Assembly (NCBI RefSeq): GCF_000699445.3
Contig: NC_067196.1
Span: 2,666,001-2,730,000, forward strand
DNA length: 64,000 bases
Direction: 5' to 3'
From: Schistosoma haematobium
Taxonomy: Eukaryota > Platyhelminthes > Trematoda > Strigeidida > Schistosomatidae
The notes under the pieces are model-generated. The model was given only the letters and a program-made list of their open reading frames with translations. It was not told the DNA's origin and searched no databases. Shown piece after piece: positions 48,520-60,999 of this stretch (position 1 is the first letter of the stretch; each line of letters starts with the position of its first letter). A program made the translations under genes and the position numbers.

Positions 48520-49031
48520 ATTGATAGTCTTCATTTCTCTCCATGTATGCTTCTAGTCGGATCCAATTCATTAAACCATCAACTATCTGATAATCAACGA
48601 AGAAATACTGCATTATCATTTGAGCGTTCTCATTTTGATGTTTCTTGTCTCTACGAAAGTTCACTCACTAGCACAAGCCATGTCACATGTTTCACTCAAA
48701 CCATCAGTTATTATCTGACAGTTTCCAAGCTCATCATTATCACATATATCATCTCTTCATACAATAAAGAATGATTGTTCTGTATTGTGTTGACTGACCT
48801 TTAGTTTAAGGCTTTGTTCTTTGCATAAGTCCAACCATTCACGCTTGGTTAACCACAGATTCACACGTATCTTGTGTAGGGTGAAAAAAATACTACACTG
48901 AATAGACTGATTGATTCTTCAGCGAATTATCAACTAGATAATTATTTTGCCAACAGACACTGACAGAAATGTGAAATAACGACAATTCGATGTGAGAAAT
49001 TCTCTTTTTCACGAAGTTTCTTACTCATTCA
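48520..49031 (+). repeat. 512-bp inverted repeat, left arm
   Basis: Reverse complement of 50932-51443 with at most a few differences (one T/C seen near the outer edge). Both arms contain an exon-like stretch; see 48,800-48,880. Confidence 0.9.
48804..48880 (-). other. Exon-like segment in left arm
   Basis: A pyrimidine-rich acceptor ('ttttttttcaccctacacaag') is followed by 24 open codons (RVNLWLTKREWLDLCKEQS) and a gtcagt donor. It repeats on the plus strand at 51,091-51,163. No family was recognised. Confidence 0.3.
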
Positions 49032-49381
49032 CCTCGGTAGTGTTAGAAGTTGATTTCATCATAAATTGTTTTGCGGCCTCATAAGTATTAAAGTTGGTAC
49101 TGTTAAATATTTGGTCGAGTAGTGAATTTAGATGATCGACTCATGGTTGAGTGAGACCTGACCAATATTGCTTCTGTACACAGGGTTCAGGTAGAAGACG
49201 GAGACTTGACGATGTCAATCTAGTCTATAAGACATTGGTTTGTGCTGGTTTCGAAAACAGTCGCTTGACTTCAAGAACGATTTTGAAGCACATCTGTGGT
49301 GGTGTGGTGTGACTAGAATTCCCTAGATGACACGATGCACATATTGCACATGCTTAACTTCCAAGTCATCCATAAAAACTA

Positions 49382-50115
49382 ACGAAGGCGAGTTCAGAAT
49401 TAGATCGCTCTGTAATAATATGAAAACTCGTTAGCTGACATTGATTGTCATTAACCGAATTGTTTTTTCGGACGAACAAGCAAATCTTTGAGCATCACTA
49501 CACGCTGACATTCAACAATCACATGAGTATTGGTGCCACATTACTATATTTTATTATCGCGATTTGGTGCTATTATGAATTCAAATAATAGTCTTTCATT
49601 GAACGTAAGTGTGAAACAATGCACATGTTAATCGCTGGAAACAAAGCGTGAGTGTTTAGATCAGCATTGCTTTATTGACTAAGCTCTTGAGAGTTTGTCC
49701 ATTACTCAGTCACTGGACATCCGATCGAGATTTCATCTGATGTAGATTCTGTCACGGATCAAAAACTGGTTTCTTTCAAATACCTTTGCTAAGTATGTTG
49801 TTGAGTACTTTCAGCATTCTGAATATTATCCACACGATGATGTGTATAGATCTTGCAGCCGACAGGTCTTAAGTGTCTAGCCAGCAGCTTCGGATATCTG
49901 TCAACTACTCCCATGTGTCAAATGGAATTGTACAGAGAGTGCGCGAAATGCGATCAAAAGCTTTAATCCAGGGTTAGGTTATGTACAGTGAAACGTGAGT
50001 ATTCGGACTGGTAGAATAGGCCAATAAACTCTGAAAATTTTCGAAGTTACATATGTATGTGTGAATATCAAATCAAGACCATATGATGTGATAATTTATC
50101 TTCTGCTTGTTTCAT
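49382..50115 (+). repeat. Near-identical direct duplication, copy 2
   Basis: Copy of 41,462-42,190, here lying inside the spacer of the inverted repeat. The high identity implies a recent event. Confidence 0.8.
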
Positions 50116-50931
50116 AGACGATTTATTACAACATTAATTTGATAAAACGTTTTCAGACATCTCTATAACGTGATTGACTTGGCTGGTTTTATTTTCGTAA
50201 CAACTTTGACATTTCATTACTTTGTCACACATATTTATCTCGTATTTTTCTTCAAGATGAAACTATATGTTGTTAACCTACAGTTATGTACTCGAATTTA
50301 TTCATATTTTACCGTTTCTTAAGCGGATGATGCCTGGCGTCGTTCAAATTATGATGAAAAAATGTATCACTGATGTTTTCTTTCATTTTTCGTAGTCGGT
50401 TAATTTCCTAACTAGCGACTCACCTTTATGTAACAACAGCATCGCCTGTGTTTAATCGACAGCATGAGTTGCGTTTCATCATTTGTCTATTCCGCACTAG
50501 AAGAACCTCTCACGTAACATTATTCTATCTCCTCATTTACGATTCGACAAGAAGAGTATACACTGTACTTTAATTTTGGTGAATAATGAAAATGACAAGT
50601 TCATTATGATCAGGCTATTTATGGATTGCCACAGTTCATCAGATACTTTTGAATGAGAAGTTTTTTACGACGGCCAATGTATACTTATAGATTAAAGTTG
50701 TCACAAGTAGCGTTTGAATTTATCGAGAAAACAGTAGAGAGATTATACGAACACTAGTCGACATTTTTAACAAGCATTTTGTTGAAATAAGGTATTATGG
50801 ATCAAAAGGATATTACTTACATTCGTTGTCGAGTCAGAAGCTGTAATTTATAAGTTAAAATGAGCTCATGGTAAGCTGTTTGAAGCTTCAAAGAAACATG
50901 GAACATTTCAATTGTTATATATGTTTTATGA
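50116..50931. other. Spacer of the inverted repeat, nothing recognised
   Basis: AT-rich, no supported frame. Confidence 0.4.
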
Positions 50932-51443
50932 TGAATGAGTAAGAAACTTCGTGAAAAAGAGAATTTCTCACATCGAATTGTCGTTATTTCACATTTCTGT
51001 CAGTGTCTGTTGGCAAAATAATTATCTAGTTGATAATTCGCTGAAGAATCAATCAGTCTATTCAGTGTAGTATTTTTTTCACCCTACACAAGATACGTGT
51101 GAATCTGTGGTTAACCAAGCGTGAATGGTTGGACTTATGCAAAGAACAAAGCCTTAAACTAAAGGTCAGTCAACACAATACAGAACAATCATTCTTTATT
51201 GTATGAAGAGATGATATATGTGATAATGATGAGCTTGGAAACTGTCAGATAATAACTGATGGTTTGAGTGAAACATGTGACATGGCTTGTGCTAGTGAGT
51301 GAACTTTCGTAGAGACAAGAAACATCAAAATGAGAACGCTCAAATGATAATGCAGTATTTCTTCGTTGATTATCAGATAGTTGATGGTTTAATGAATTGG
51401 ATCCGACTAGAAGCATACATGGAGAGAAATGAGGACTATCAAT
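50932..51443 (-). repeat. 512-bp inverted repeat, right arm
   Basis: See 48520-49031. The two arms are separated by 1.9 kb and would fold into a very long stem if transcribed together. Confidence 0.9.
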
Positions 51444-51609
51444 GAGCATCACGTGATGTGCTTCATGTAAACGTGTGAGGAAATCGTGTTTTTATAGAAC
51501 TCAGCACGGTGAGTGAGATTATGTGAGATTATGAGATCAGTATTATTAACTGCAATATTTGTTCTGTGAACGTGCCACCTTCTTTCACTGGTAAAAATCG
51601 CGTAAAATT

Positions 51610-51751
51610 CAGTATGTATATAACAGTGTTGGAAAGGTTGTATACTCAGTTATCACAATACATCAGCTGATTTGGATTGGTGATGAGAGCACAGTGAGTT
51701 TAAGTCTTGTTTTCATTGCCTGTTTGACAAACACTATTATGTGCGAATCAG
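51610..51751 (+). other. Possible promoter and signal-peptide exon
   Basis: 'gtatataacag' at about 51,616 is TATA-like. From 51,694 a hydrophobic reading SLSLVFIACLTNTIMCES ends at a gtaagagtg donor. The expected ATG is GTG in this sequence, so the exon is dead or uses another start. It lies 1.8 kb upstream of the protease pseudogene in the same direction; a link is speculative. Confidence 0.25.
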
Positions 51752-51759
51752 GTAAGAGT

Positions 51760-52300
51760 GACCAGCCATCATTTATTTTTGAAATGAGGAGCCAGTCGTT
51801 TATTCTCACAGACGAAATTGTCGAATACCCTAGATCACTTTTTTGTTTAATGACTTTGTTCTTCACTTCATTCAGTGCTTGACCGAATAAGTCTTTTATA
51901 TGGGTTAAATGAGACACAGATATTTGCCAATTCTATTTTGTTTTCGAATTGATTTTAATAGGTAAGTAGCATTTTATGGATTGTTGAATAATGTCTGGCA
52001 GTGGAATGCATCATTCTCGTTCTCTCGTATTTCGTTAGTTTTTAACTTGATATTCGTTCATATCTGAGTTGATGTTTTCGCTGTGACTTATACTCAGTAC
52101 CGTTCACGTGAAACGCATTGGCGCTATCACAGTTGTTCAGGCAATGAAGACCAGTTAAATCTACTAAAGTATGTATTCGTTAATTTTCACATTTCTATTG
52201 ACAATCCGTGACTAGTAGAGCGAAATCGAATCAGGTTGGGCCAGTATCTAACTTAGACGATGAAAATGGTTGCGCAATTTTGTAGATTGGTTCATGTTAA
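51760..52300. other. No gene recognised
   Basis: Short frames only. Confidence 0.4.
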
Positions 52301-52309
52301 ACATTATTA

Positions 52310-52470
52310 CTTTTAGATTTTGGCTGGACAGTCTAGAGTCTAAGCGTTCGCACGCGAGACCATATGTCTTGGGTTTGAAACCTGCGTTCGGCATCATGGA
52401 TGCGCACTGCTCAATAGTCCTATACGAGCGGGAATCGGTGGTCTAGTGCTTCCGCGTTTCGCACGGACGC
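52310..52470 (+). mobile_element. Hammerhead SINE, sense, decayed
   Basis: It has the tRNA-like head ('cttgggtttgaaacc') and 'ggatgcgcactgctcaatag'. CTGAGGA is lost and the GAAAC box is GGAATC. Confidence 0.6.
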
Positions 52471-52820
52471 ATGATCTTAATCAATTATTCACACACTGTG
52501 GTTCATCTCAATGATATATGTACTCCATGTTCTTTTTCAAAGTTTACATACACCTTTCTGCTCCAATTTAACGTAACATGTGAGTCAATACGGTGTTAAC
52601 TCCAGTTTATCGTATTCGAGAAGTTCAAAAGGTTTGCAAAATAGCGATCGAGCTTGTGCACTGCTAACTATGATGATTTCCATCAATCATTTATTCACAT
52701 TGTCGGCATGCAACTGGATCTTTCTACGTCTTCGTTGGCTTCTTTAACGGGGAGTCTGTAAGGGATGATGAATTGTTGTGACGAAAAGCTAATGGACATG
52801 AGAAAGGTTTAGAGTGGATC

Positions 52821-53220
52821 TGTAGAATTATGGTCTGCTATGATATTAGTACTGCTCTAATAATAGGCCTTATCTTAAAATTGTAGACTTGTCATGATAT
52901 AACTACCTAATATATAAGATCTTACGTAGAAATCATACCATCGTCTACACCAACTCATCGTATCATAACAATCACCAATACACGATGTAGAACAAGCTTA
53001 ATCTAAAGGTAAAACAATATGTTTAATATGAATAAAAGATATAAGGTAATATTCAGCAGAGACCTCGCCTGCCATTCGATCAACTCCAATAAATTCGATT
53101 CCTTTTTCGCGCCTTCTCCATCGTTCGGTGTTTCTCCGCGTTAAATATTGACTATCTGTCTTCCGAGTAGTCTCATGTTCAGCTTTGAGGATTGTGTGAT
53201 TACTGTTCAATGCCACTACA
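52821..53220. mobile_element. Solo LTR of the second family, copy 2
   Basis: Exactly 400 bp with TGTAG...CTACA ends, closely similar to 28,773-29,187. No matching target duplication was seen here. Confidence 0.7.
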
Positions 53221-53559
53221 GGTCTTCTGATGTCAATATATTTTCATTCATATTATTAAAGTTATTTAATGATTGTACCATATAATATTGATCAGAAAAC
53301 TCAGAAAACTAATGAGGTTCCAAAAACTCACTATTTTCTGGTAGGTTGTTCCTGTAGTTAAACACGTCTGGTTGTTTCCGGACTCTTTCCGCTTTGGCTG
53401 ATGCAAGACCTCGAAATTATGAGATCTCTTCGATATTTATCTTAGCATTTCCTCATAATGCACTTCCTGGGATTTTCATGAAGAATTTTCATCTGTCTTA
53501 GAAATGATGTTTATTGTTTTTATCAGTTAGTTTGTGTTGTCTGACGTCCTATTTCCAAG

Positions 53560-54120
53560 TTGAATGGATTGTGGAAAGCAGAGGAAGTTACCCCAATCTA
53601 CACTATTGGATGAAATTCATATCGTAATGGGCGCGAAAGTAAGTACTCAGTTTTGACGTGATAGAGACGTTCACAGATGACTGCAATGGCTAAATTGTAG
53701 AAATCTGTGATCAGCTACGATGTGGATTGTGCTGGTTAAGCATTGATGATATTTTGCTTAAGACAAGTAATCCTCAAACTTTCAGTTTTTACCTCAGTCA
53801 TTCGGTGCTAATGAAGCGATAGTCAATCATATTTCCATCCAGTCAGCTGGAAATAATTCTATTGAACTGAGCTGTATTAACCTGATTAACTGTCGTGCAG
53901 ACTATGCTGATGAATAATACGGTGGATTTGATATTACCTGCTGTGGTGACTGTGTGAAAGGAGGTATTATTACTCGAAGTTTAAAAGAAGACTAAACTGG
54001 TTGTCAAACGTATGGATAATGTAAATGTTGGCACCATGTCGAAGAAAAATCCTTCTCATGTTAGGAATTGTTCTGCGAAGCTTCACATTGTAAACCAAGA
54101 TCTAAAACTGTATATTCATT
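53560..54120 (+). pseudogene. CTSB-like: Cathepsin B-like pseudogene (exons 2 and 3)
   Basis: Exon 2 (53560-53735) keeps LWKAEE where the intact gene has GWKAQR and ends with DQLRCGLCW, so the catalytic Cys remains but the preceding Ser is Leu. It has a frameshift and is about 58 nt short. Exon 3 (53798-54120) starts right after 'ttacctcag' with FGANEA and keeps NSIELSCINLINC, then GGFDI, KGGIIT and TGCQTYG, with at least three stops. The intron between is only 62 bp, against 2.46 kb in the intact gene, and its donor is mutated. Exon 4 was not found. Confidence 0.8.
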
Positions 54121-54479
54121 GAAAAATCTAAACAGTCAATGTAATATGAACATCTAATCATCATTTAGTATTCATGTTCTACATTCTCACTTATGAACAA
54201 AACTATCGATACATAAATTCCTAACTGAATAACATGTGGTTAATACTAATTTATCTTTTCAAAGACTATTTCTGAACTCTTGAAATTGATTGACTTTACC
54301 TGGAGCTTGATAACAATTAAGTGAGGATCTGATAAGTGGTTGAGTTATTATTGATTTATTTGTAAAGTCTGTCTAAGTTTAAATCCACTTTGTGTTGTTA
54401 ACTTGAATCTTCCAAATGATGTTTAGGATTACGATAGGTAAGTCTCTTATTTGCATATATGCTTCCTGTGAGGATAGTC

Positions 54480-54790
54480 GCGATATCGCCTTGATTCACA
54501 AACATTATGAGAAAAGATGGTTGGCAGCTGGCAGTGGGATCAAGGACTCAAACCTCGAGTGAACATGTACTCTGGGATGCAGGTACATACAACCGATCTG
54601 TCCCAACACAAAGGAAACGCGCATCGTGGACTCCACTGTTAGCCACTGTCCATCTTTTCTTAGAATGATTGTGAATTAATGTGATATCAAGTCAATCCGC
54701 ACAGAATAAACATATGCAAACAAAAGATTGATCAATTATAGTTCGAAACAAAATCGGGAAGATACAGGCAAACAACGCCAAGAGTATATC
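54480..54790 (+). repeat. Smα-type SINE, decayed ribozyme
   Basis: It has 'gtgaacatgtactctggg', then CCGATCTGTCCC in place of the core, 'aaggaaacgcgc' and 'ggactccactgttag'. Start of the third block. Confidence 0.65.
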
Positions 54791-55625
54791 GTTAATAATT
54801 CATTAAAATGTAACAGATAGACTAGACATATGGGCAGTGTTAGTTTGAAGTTTTTAAAAAATATAAAATACGCAGCTTGAAAAAGAAATGCAAAGTGACG
54901 TTTTATAAATGGATGTATAATAACAGCGATACAAGAAACAAAATTAATAAATGTATGAAGTGATCACTAGTGTTTTGTTGCAAATTGTTTAGACTACCAC
55001 CTAATAAATTTCAAAGTAGTATGAATCTAACATTGAAAAACATTTATGTCATTAGCATAAAATTAATGAATAATAATTAGCGTGGAATGATGAATGCTGT
55101 GAACGTGTTTTAATTCATCTGTCAGACAAAAGTTAGTGTTCGTATGAGACAATCAACTGATTGGTAAGAGATTTGTAGAGAATAATCAGTGACTGTTAAT
55201 GGAGGACGTACGGTTATACACTGTTTGGAAGATTTCAATGGTTGTTTGATTTATATTGATTCGTGATGTCAACTAAATAGTCCAGCTGGATAGTTTTCTA
55301 TTTCTACCGTGGTTGTAAGACAAATAATTCTGCGACACTGAATATGGACAGAATTTCTAGTGAAGAACACTCCAAGTACTATTGAGTGTGTAATTCACCA
55401 AAGTGAAACTTATCCGTGTTCTTGCTTAGTCAACTAATTTCTATTCGTTTTACAGAAGCTATGTTGTCAATGATATTTTGAAGAAACCTTTAAAATCCAC
55501 TGACTCATAATAGTCTTATGAACGATTTATGCATTGATTTTTTGTTGAATTGAAACATGAGTCAAATGTACAGTTTGAAGTATTTAGGCAAAATAGTATG
55601 GGTTTTAAGACATTTCAAGAATAAT
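54790..55625 (+). repeat. Dispersed repeat R1, copy 3
   Basis: It matches 18,565-19,560. It is followed directly by an RTE fragment, whereas copy 1 is followed by the LTR block. Confidence 0.7.
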
Positions 55626-56957
55626 GAAGGCATACCATTCACAGGAGTTCAAGGTCAGCGGAACAGATGGGCAGATTATCCAGCGGAAAGGTCGAGGAAA
55701 CCATTTTGTTGAATCCAACAGACACCAAAGCATCACATGCAGACATCACTATAGAAGTCCCTCCATGAACGATCGAAGTAATCAGGATGGCCATCAGACA
55801 AGTCGAAAGTGGGAAAGCAGATGAACCTGAAAATATACCAGGCAAAGCACTTATGTCAGGCATAAAAGTAACTGCGAACATTTTTCACGTTCTTTTCAGG
55901 GCAATTTCGGAGGAGGGACAAGTGCCGACAACACTGAAAAATCAAGATCTTATCAAGATGTCAAGAAAGATTTGAGCAAATACGAGACTTAGAGAGATAT
56001 CACATTATGGTCAATAAGAGGAAATTTTTAAAACAGAGTGTTTCTGGACTGGATAAATGATTCATCAGACGCTCAGCTTTGAGATTTGCACACTATATTC
56101 CTATGATGATTAGGGGTATTTAAATTATATTACAAATTAGGAATTCTAGAAATAACGTAATCGATGAAGAAGTCGTAGATAAGCACGAAAGAATGTACTG
56201 TATTTGAAATTCGAAATCAAGCATTCAACAAGTACAAATGAATCTTTAGATCATTCAAACACCACAATTCGGTAAGGATCAGTCGTGCACAGACCAATCA
56301 GCAATCAGTTAAATGGAACTCGTAAATATACATCAACATTTGACAGCGTCGATAGAAAGGCGTTATGGAAAATTCATCATTACTATGGTATATCTGGAAA
56401 GATCGTCTACATCATAAAGAATTCATACGACGGACTACAGTCCAAAGCGATGCATGAAGGACAGCTGATAGACGTATTCCAGGTAAGATCCCTCTTTCTA
56501 ATGATTGTTTACTGGATCATGTAGTCCTCGACATCAGTGAGGAAACGTGGAATACAATCGCCAACTCTGAATCAGTTACAAGATTTGAAGTCCAAAGTTG
56601 CACCAATAGCCCTCTCACATACACAAGTGAAAAACCAAGATCCTCAAATACAACATGGAGAGCGCCAACTCAACCTCACTTGATGGAGGAACTCTGCTAC
56701 AGTTGGAAGCACTCACGTATCTGGGTAGCGTCATCGATGAACAAGGAGAATCTGAAGCAGATGTAAAGGCGAGGACAGAATTCCTACACTTGATGAACTT
56801 ACGAAACTCAGAACAACTCTCAACCGACATCGAATTCAGAATTTTCAATACAAACGTCAAGACAGTCGACTGTAAGGCGCTCAAAATAAGAGTACCACCA
56901 CAACCATCATCAAGATGGTGCAAAGATTTATAAACAAATGTCTGTGTAAGATACTAG
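55625..56957 (+). mobile_element. RTE (SR2-like) reverse transcriptase region, copy 2
   Basis: It contains VESGKADEPENIPGKAL, FDSVDRKALWKI and SYDGLQSKAMHEGQLIDVF. A foreign piece (about 56,095-56,285) resembling 22,760-22,935 interrupts it. The part from 56,600 to 56,957 is almost identical to 31,960-32,315. Dead copy. Confidence 0.8.
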
Positions 56958-57990
56958 CCTCTTGCACAGTGTGCATATTTGTTGAACCGAAATGTTTTGA
57001 AAGCACAATGCGTTAAACTCACGGTCTCAGAATCGATGGTTGTACTTGTGATTTTAGAAAAAATTAAAATACTCCTTGAGATTTCTAATCAGGATGGTCA
57101 ATTAAAACGAGCTTATATGAAGTTACAGACACGTGGATTCTCATTTCGATCGTACCAGTAATCATCAGTCTACCATATGGTTATCGTTTGTTCAACCATT
57201 GACAATAACTTGGTTGGTTTTACGGACTCAAGATCCTTGGTCGAGATTACAATTTTTAGCCAGCTTACGTGATGTATGTAGTGGTTTGAAAGGTAATGCA
57301 TTAGCATCTAGAGTGTTTGCTTACGCACAGCCTGCAGACCGGGAAGTAACCTCAAATCAAGCTAATAAGATACTTGTCACCTGTAAATTGATCAGCCTTC
57401 TAATTCATAATTGTAGCAAACACAAAGCGTTGAAAATCATGAATTTATTCATCTTTCACGCTCGGAAAAGGTTAAATCAAGATTGGATCAATATTTATAT
57501 CAATAATTTGATCAAACTAGTGAACAATTATTAGAAACATTGGCAAGATCTATAACACAATTTTCACTTTTAGGACAAGGCGATTTTATTCAACATCTTG
57601 TGAATTTGCTAGATTCTAATTTAATTAAACCATGTTCACGAAGACTGATTAGTCGATTAGGTGGTATACGCGATTCTAATGCACAGTATCAGTAACGGGA
57701 AGTCCCTAAACGTCTGGATATTCACTTACTGGATCTATCAGGAAGTCAAGATACTGGATGTGATATATTTCCGCTGGATTATCATGTCGATGTTGGATTA
57801 GCTACAATATATACTGATAGTTGTCGTTTGTCGCATCTATTATCGTTTAAAGCTTCTTATCAAATGTATTTGCAAGATGTCTATTAGATGCTTAATCGTG
57901 TCAACTTCTTGGTCAGTTACGAGCGATATTTATTTCAATCTTAGTTTATAATCGGTTACATAAAGACTTTAAATTCAACTGCTATTCATG
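56958..57990 (+). pseudogene. TUBGCP3: GCP3 pseudogene, copy B
   Basis: It has the same left junction with RTE as copy A. It lacks about 170 nt that copy A has between ASRVFAYA and SNQANKI. It preserves the right part better: LLGQGDFIQHLVNLLDSNLI, KRLDIHLLDLSG and FPLDYHVDVGLATIYT are GCP3 hallmarks. At least three stops or frameshifts. The two copies complement each other's losses, so each decayed separately after duplication. Confidence 0.85.
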
Positions 57991-58029
57991 AAAATGGTGA
58001 ATGTGAGATATATGCACCAGAGACGTGCG

Positions 58030-59760
58030 TAATATTTGTTTATTAGAAGGAACAGACGATTGAGTAGTAGAGTGTAGGAAGATTTTTCAGTGTGACTGTG
58101 GATAGAGCAAGTTGTACCATTGTCGCATCTGAATGTCTTTACTCTAAATATACAATCAGTAAGAGTAAGGAAAGAGATACTCTCTCTAGGGAGGGGGCGA
58201 TGTTATTGGTTAAGCTTTCGCTTATTGATAAAATGTTACCAAGTTTAGACACAGCTAACAGCTGTATTTTGCACTATCGGAGTCCTTTTAGTTCGGACAT
58301 AAAGACGCGGTAAACGTCACGGACACCTTTCAAATTGAGATTTATAACTAATTTATGTACGCCATTCAATGAAGAACCTCGATTTTATACAAATAATTGC
58401 TTTGTGAACTTCGATTTTTCATGTATCTGAAATGAGTAATCTGGAAATTTCGATAAATTTATTATATTTATATTCACACTTCTGTTTCCAAAACTTTTCG
58501 TTTGACTTATTTTTCACCGTTACGCGATTTACCGTTCTTGACTTATTACCGAATTTTTAGTTATCATATCGCACACACAGCCACTAATGGCTTGGTCTTG
58601 TGTAATGATGACTATTTTTCTTTTATGGTATGATATGGTCTGTTCTGCTTGTGTATAAAGCACAATCGTCTAAATGATGCTACCCATACACCTGATATTT
58701 GTGCCCTAAACTCAACAGACTGAGGTAGCGGAAACACAATTATTTTGAGCACCAATAAGGACTCATAGTTGACACTCGTTGGCCGCTCGTGCTGCTCAAC
58801 ATGATTATTTGTAACAACGAGTACTCATCACTCTTACTACACCGAATAACTGCAACAAAGCATTGATAGTATCAATGCACTTTGTTGCCAACGTAGTATT
58901 TATATAAAATATTTGGGTAATATTTACAAGGGATACAACCCCTAAGTCAGGTTCTCAGAAGTCGGAAAATTGAAGATTTCACAAATGCAATAAATATGAT
59001 TTCGGTGCTCTTGTATTTGTATTCCTACACGAAACAATGTGTTTTAAGCATTCTTTAGGCCTTAAAACTTCAGGCTATGCTATTTCGTTTAGTAGTTTAC
59101 ATATGTACTGTATGCAGTATAAGCTATATTGCTATGTAGAGCTGAAGGTCTCATATGAGACTGGAAGTTCGCCATCGAAAGTGTGGAAGGTTTGGCAATA
59201 GTTTGGCAAGTATTTCTGACTGTTCATTCACAAAATTGGTTTGCTGGTTAACTGATTTCATTCTCACTGGTGGTTACTTTTCAGTATCCTCGATGGCCAT
59301 TTTCAATAGGACAATGTAAGGCATATCACCATTGCCAACATTAGTGAGTTTGACTGCCGTGTAAGTGGAATGTGTCAACTTTGGCATGTTTATGGTGTGT
59401 ATAACTAATTTACGCGATCATTGTACATGTGATGCGAATGTGTATATGAATGATCCGAATGGTCCTCCAGGATGCTTTGTATCTGTGTGGTTGAGCCACA
59501 GTAATGAACTCTACTGTCCAGATTGTAGCTCTAAAGCCTATATAGTGCCTGGCTCTGCTGTGAATCAGAATTAAGCTTTACTGCTCGCGTTATAAAGTTT
59601 AGGCATGGATGGTGTCTAGTTCTTCTGCAAACGGGATTGGGCTGTACAGTTTAGGTATCCAGTTCTTCTGAAAACCATTATAACACTACCTCGTCCCATA
59701 AGGGTATAATAAATAACTGTAACATTTTGAAAAGATTACACGTTGTTATGACCTTGATCT
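58030..59760 (+). repeat. Duplicated LTR-bearing block, copy 2
   Basis: Matches 19,700-21,600. Includes the LTR at 58,201-58,801 and the CDANVYMNDPNGPPGC reading at about 59,430. Confidence 0.65.
58201..58801 (+). mobile_element. Gypsy-type LTR with upstream polypurine tract
   Basis: It starts TGTTATTGG and ends GCTCAACA. Directly before it is 'agggagggggcga', a polypurine tract as found before a 3' LTR. The internal genes are missing, so this is the right end of a broken element. Confidence 0.65.
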
Positions 59761-59764
59761 GTCT

Positions 59765-60420
59765 ACTCTAGATTAAGATCTTGAAGCAATAGGCTGGGCC
59801 GTCTAACCCCGAGGCTAGTACGCGTGAGTTCGAGGTAGGCTAGAGAGAAGAAAACTATTCTAGCACCTGACTGGCTGGTAAGCACGAAAATGTGAGAAGA
59901 CAAGACAGTTGAAACACTACTGGCTGTATTGCGATAACCTGATTTCCTGTGAAATCTCTGAATTCAGATTAGTGCAAAAAGGTACATGAATAAATAGGTG
60001 ATTTACCCGAACAGAACGTACAATAATTTGGAAAAACACAATTATGTCCAAAACTGGGAATTAGAGTAGAAAATAAAGCGCAAAATGAATTATCAGCATA
60101 AGCTTTACTACGCATTGAATTGGGATGACGTAGTCTAGCAGTAGTTCATTGAGAGTTACGTAATCGAGCAAAATAGACTTTTCCGTTAAAGGAGGAGTAT
60201 TTTGGTAAGCTGTTTTCAAATTTCCGTTGGGTGTGAGGAAGCCTGCCACAATGTTAACATGCTCAACAACCATAGCTCAGGTTTCGGACATTTCAAAGTA
60301 ATCCTCAAAAGCAAGTAGTGATAGGGACGGCAAACTTAGTTTGCAAATAGTTTTTGATATTATTTGCATTTATTTTGTTATTTTCTACAGTTTGTGCATT
60401 TACCACAAAATGACTGTAAA
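59765..60420. other. No gene recognised
   Basis: A 70-codon minus-strand frame at 60,061-60,273 has no motif. Confidence 0.4.
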
Positions 60421-60479
60421 AGTTGTTAAAGTGCATGAACTTGCATTGCTTTGCTTTGCTGTGCCCTCATGAGAATTCA

Positions 60480-60990
60480 GTGATTTCAAACACCATTGAG
60501 ATTTATATAATAATGGTTGACGAGTTGATCCATTTGCGAAGCATAACCACTATAATATGCAGAATATCTAATCGCACTCCACCAGCATTTGATTCTGAGC
60601 AATCTGTTGACCCCGAGATTACAACCCTTATATCCATTCATTGCACAGACGTATCGTTCAATGGTAAAAGTATAAGTGAAGCTATAAACTGTCGTAGGAC
60701 TACAACAATTATATGAACCGACAATATTCCACTCATATTCGTTATTGATGAGGCGATAATACATTAAATATACTTCTTGGTGTGTGCGCTATGTCATACG
60801 ATCAGGAGTGTAGCCGAATAACTAGATTAACAACTACATCATTACACAAAATGAAACTAAACACAGAGGTGAAGCTACAAATTACGGATCAATAAATATC
60901 ATTTAAGTTGTTGTTCCATTTCACATAAAGGTTTTAATGTACGGTATCTCGCGTTATTTGCCAACTGCAAACCTTATTTCTATGTAATAG
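60480..60990 (+). mobile_element. CR1-like LINE relic, copy 2
   Basis: Matches 40,560-41,040 (SEQSVDPEITTLIS, CRRTTTII). The right half of the reverse transcriptase is absent. Confidence 0.55.
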
Positions 60991-60999
60991 TTAGTCTAT

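Noticed and set aside
48547..48774. 75-codon frame beginning MLLVGSN, also at 51189-51452 on the other strand
   Set aside because: It appears twice only because the inverted repeat duplicates the DNA. Composition is Ser/Thr-rich without a motif.
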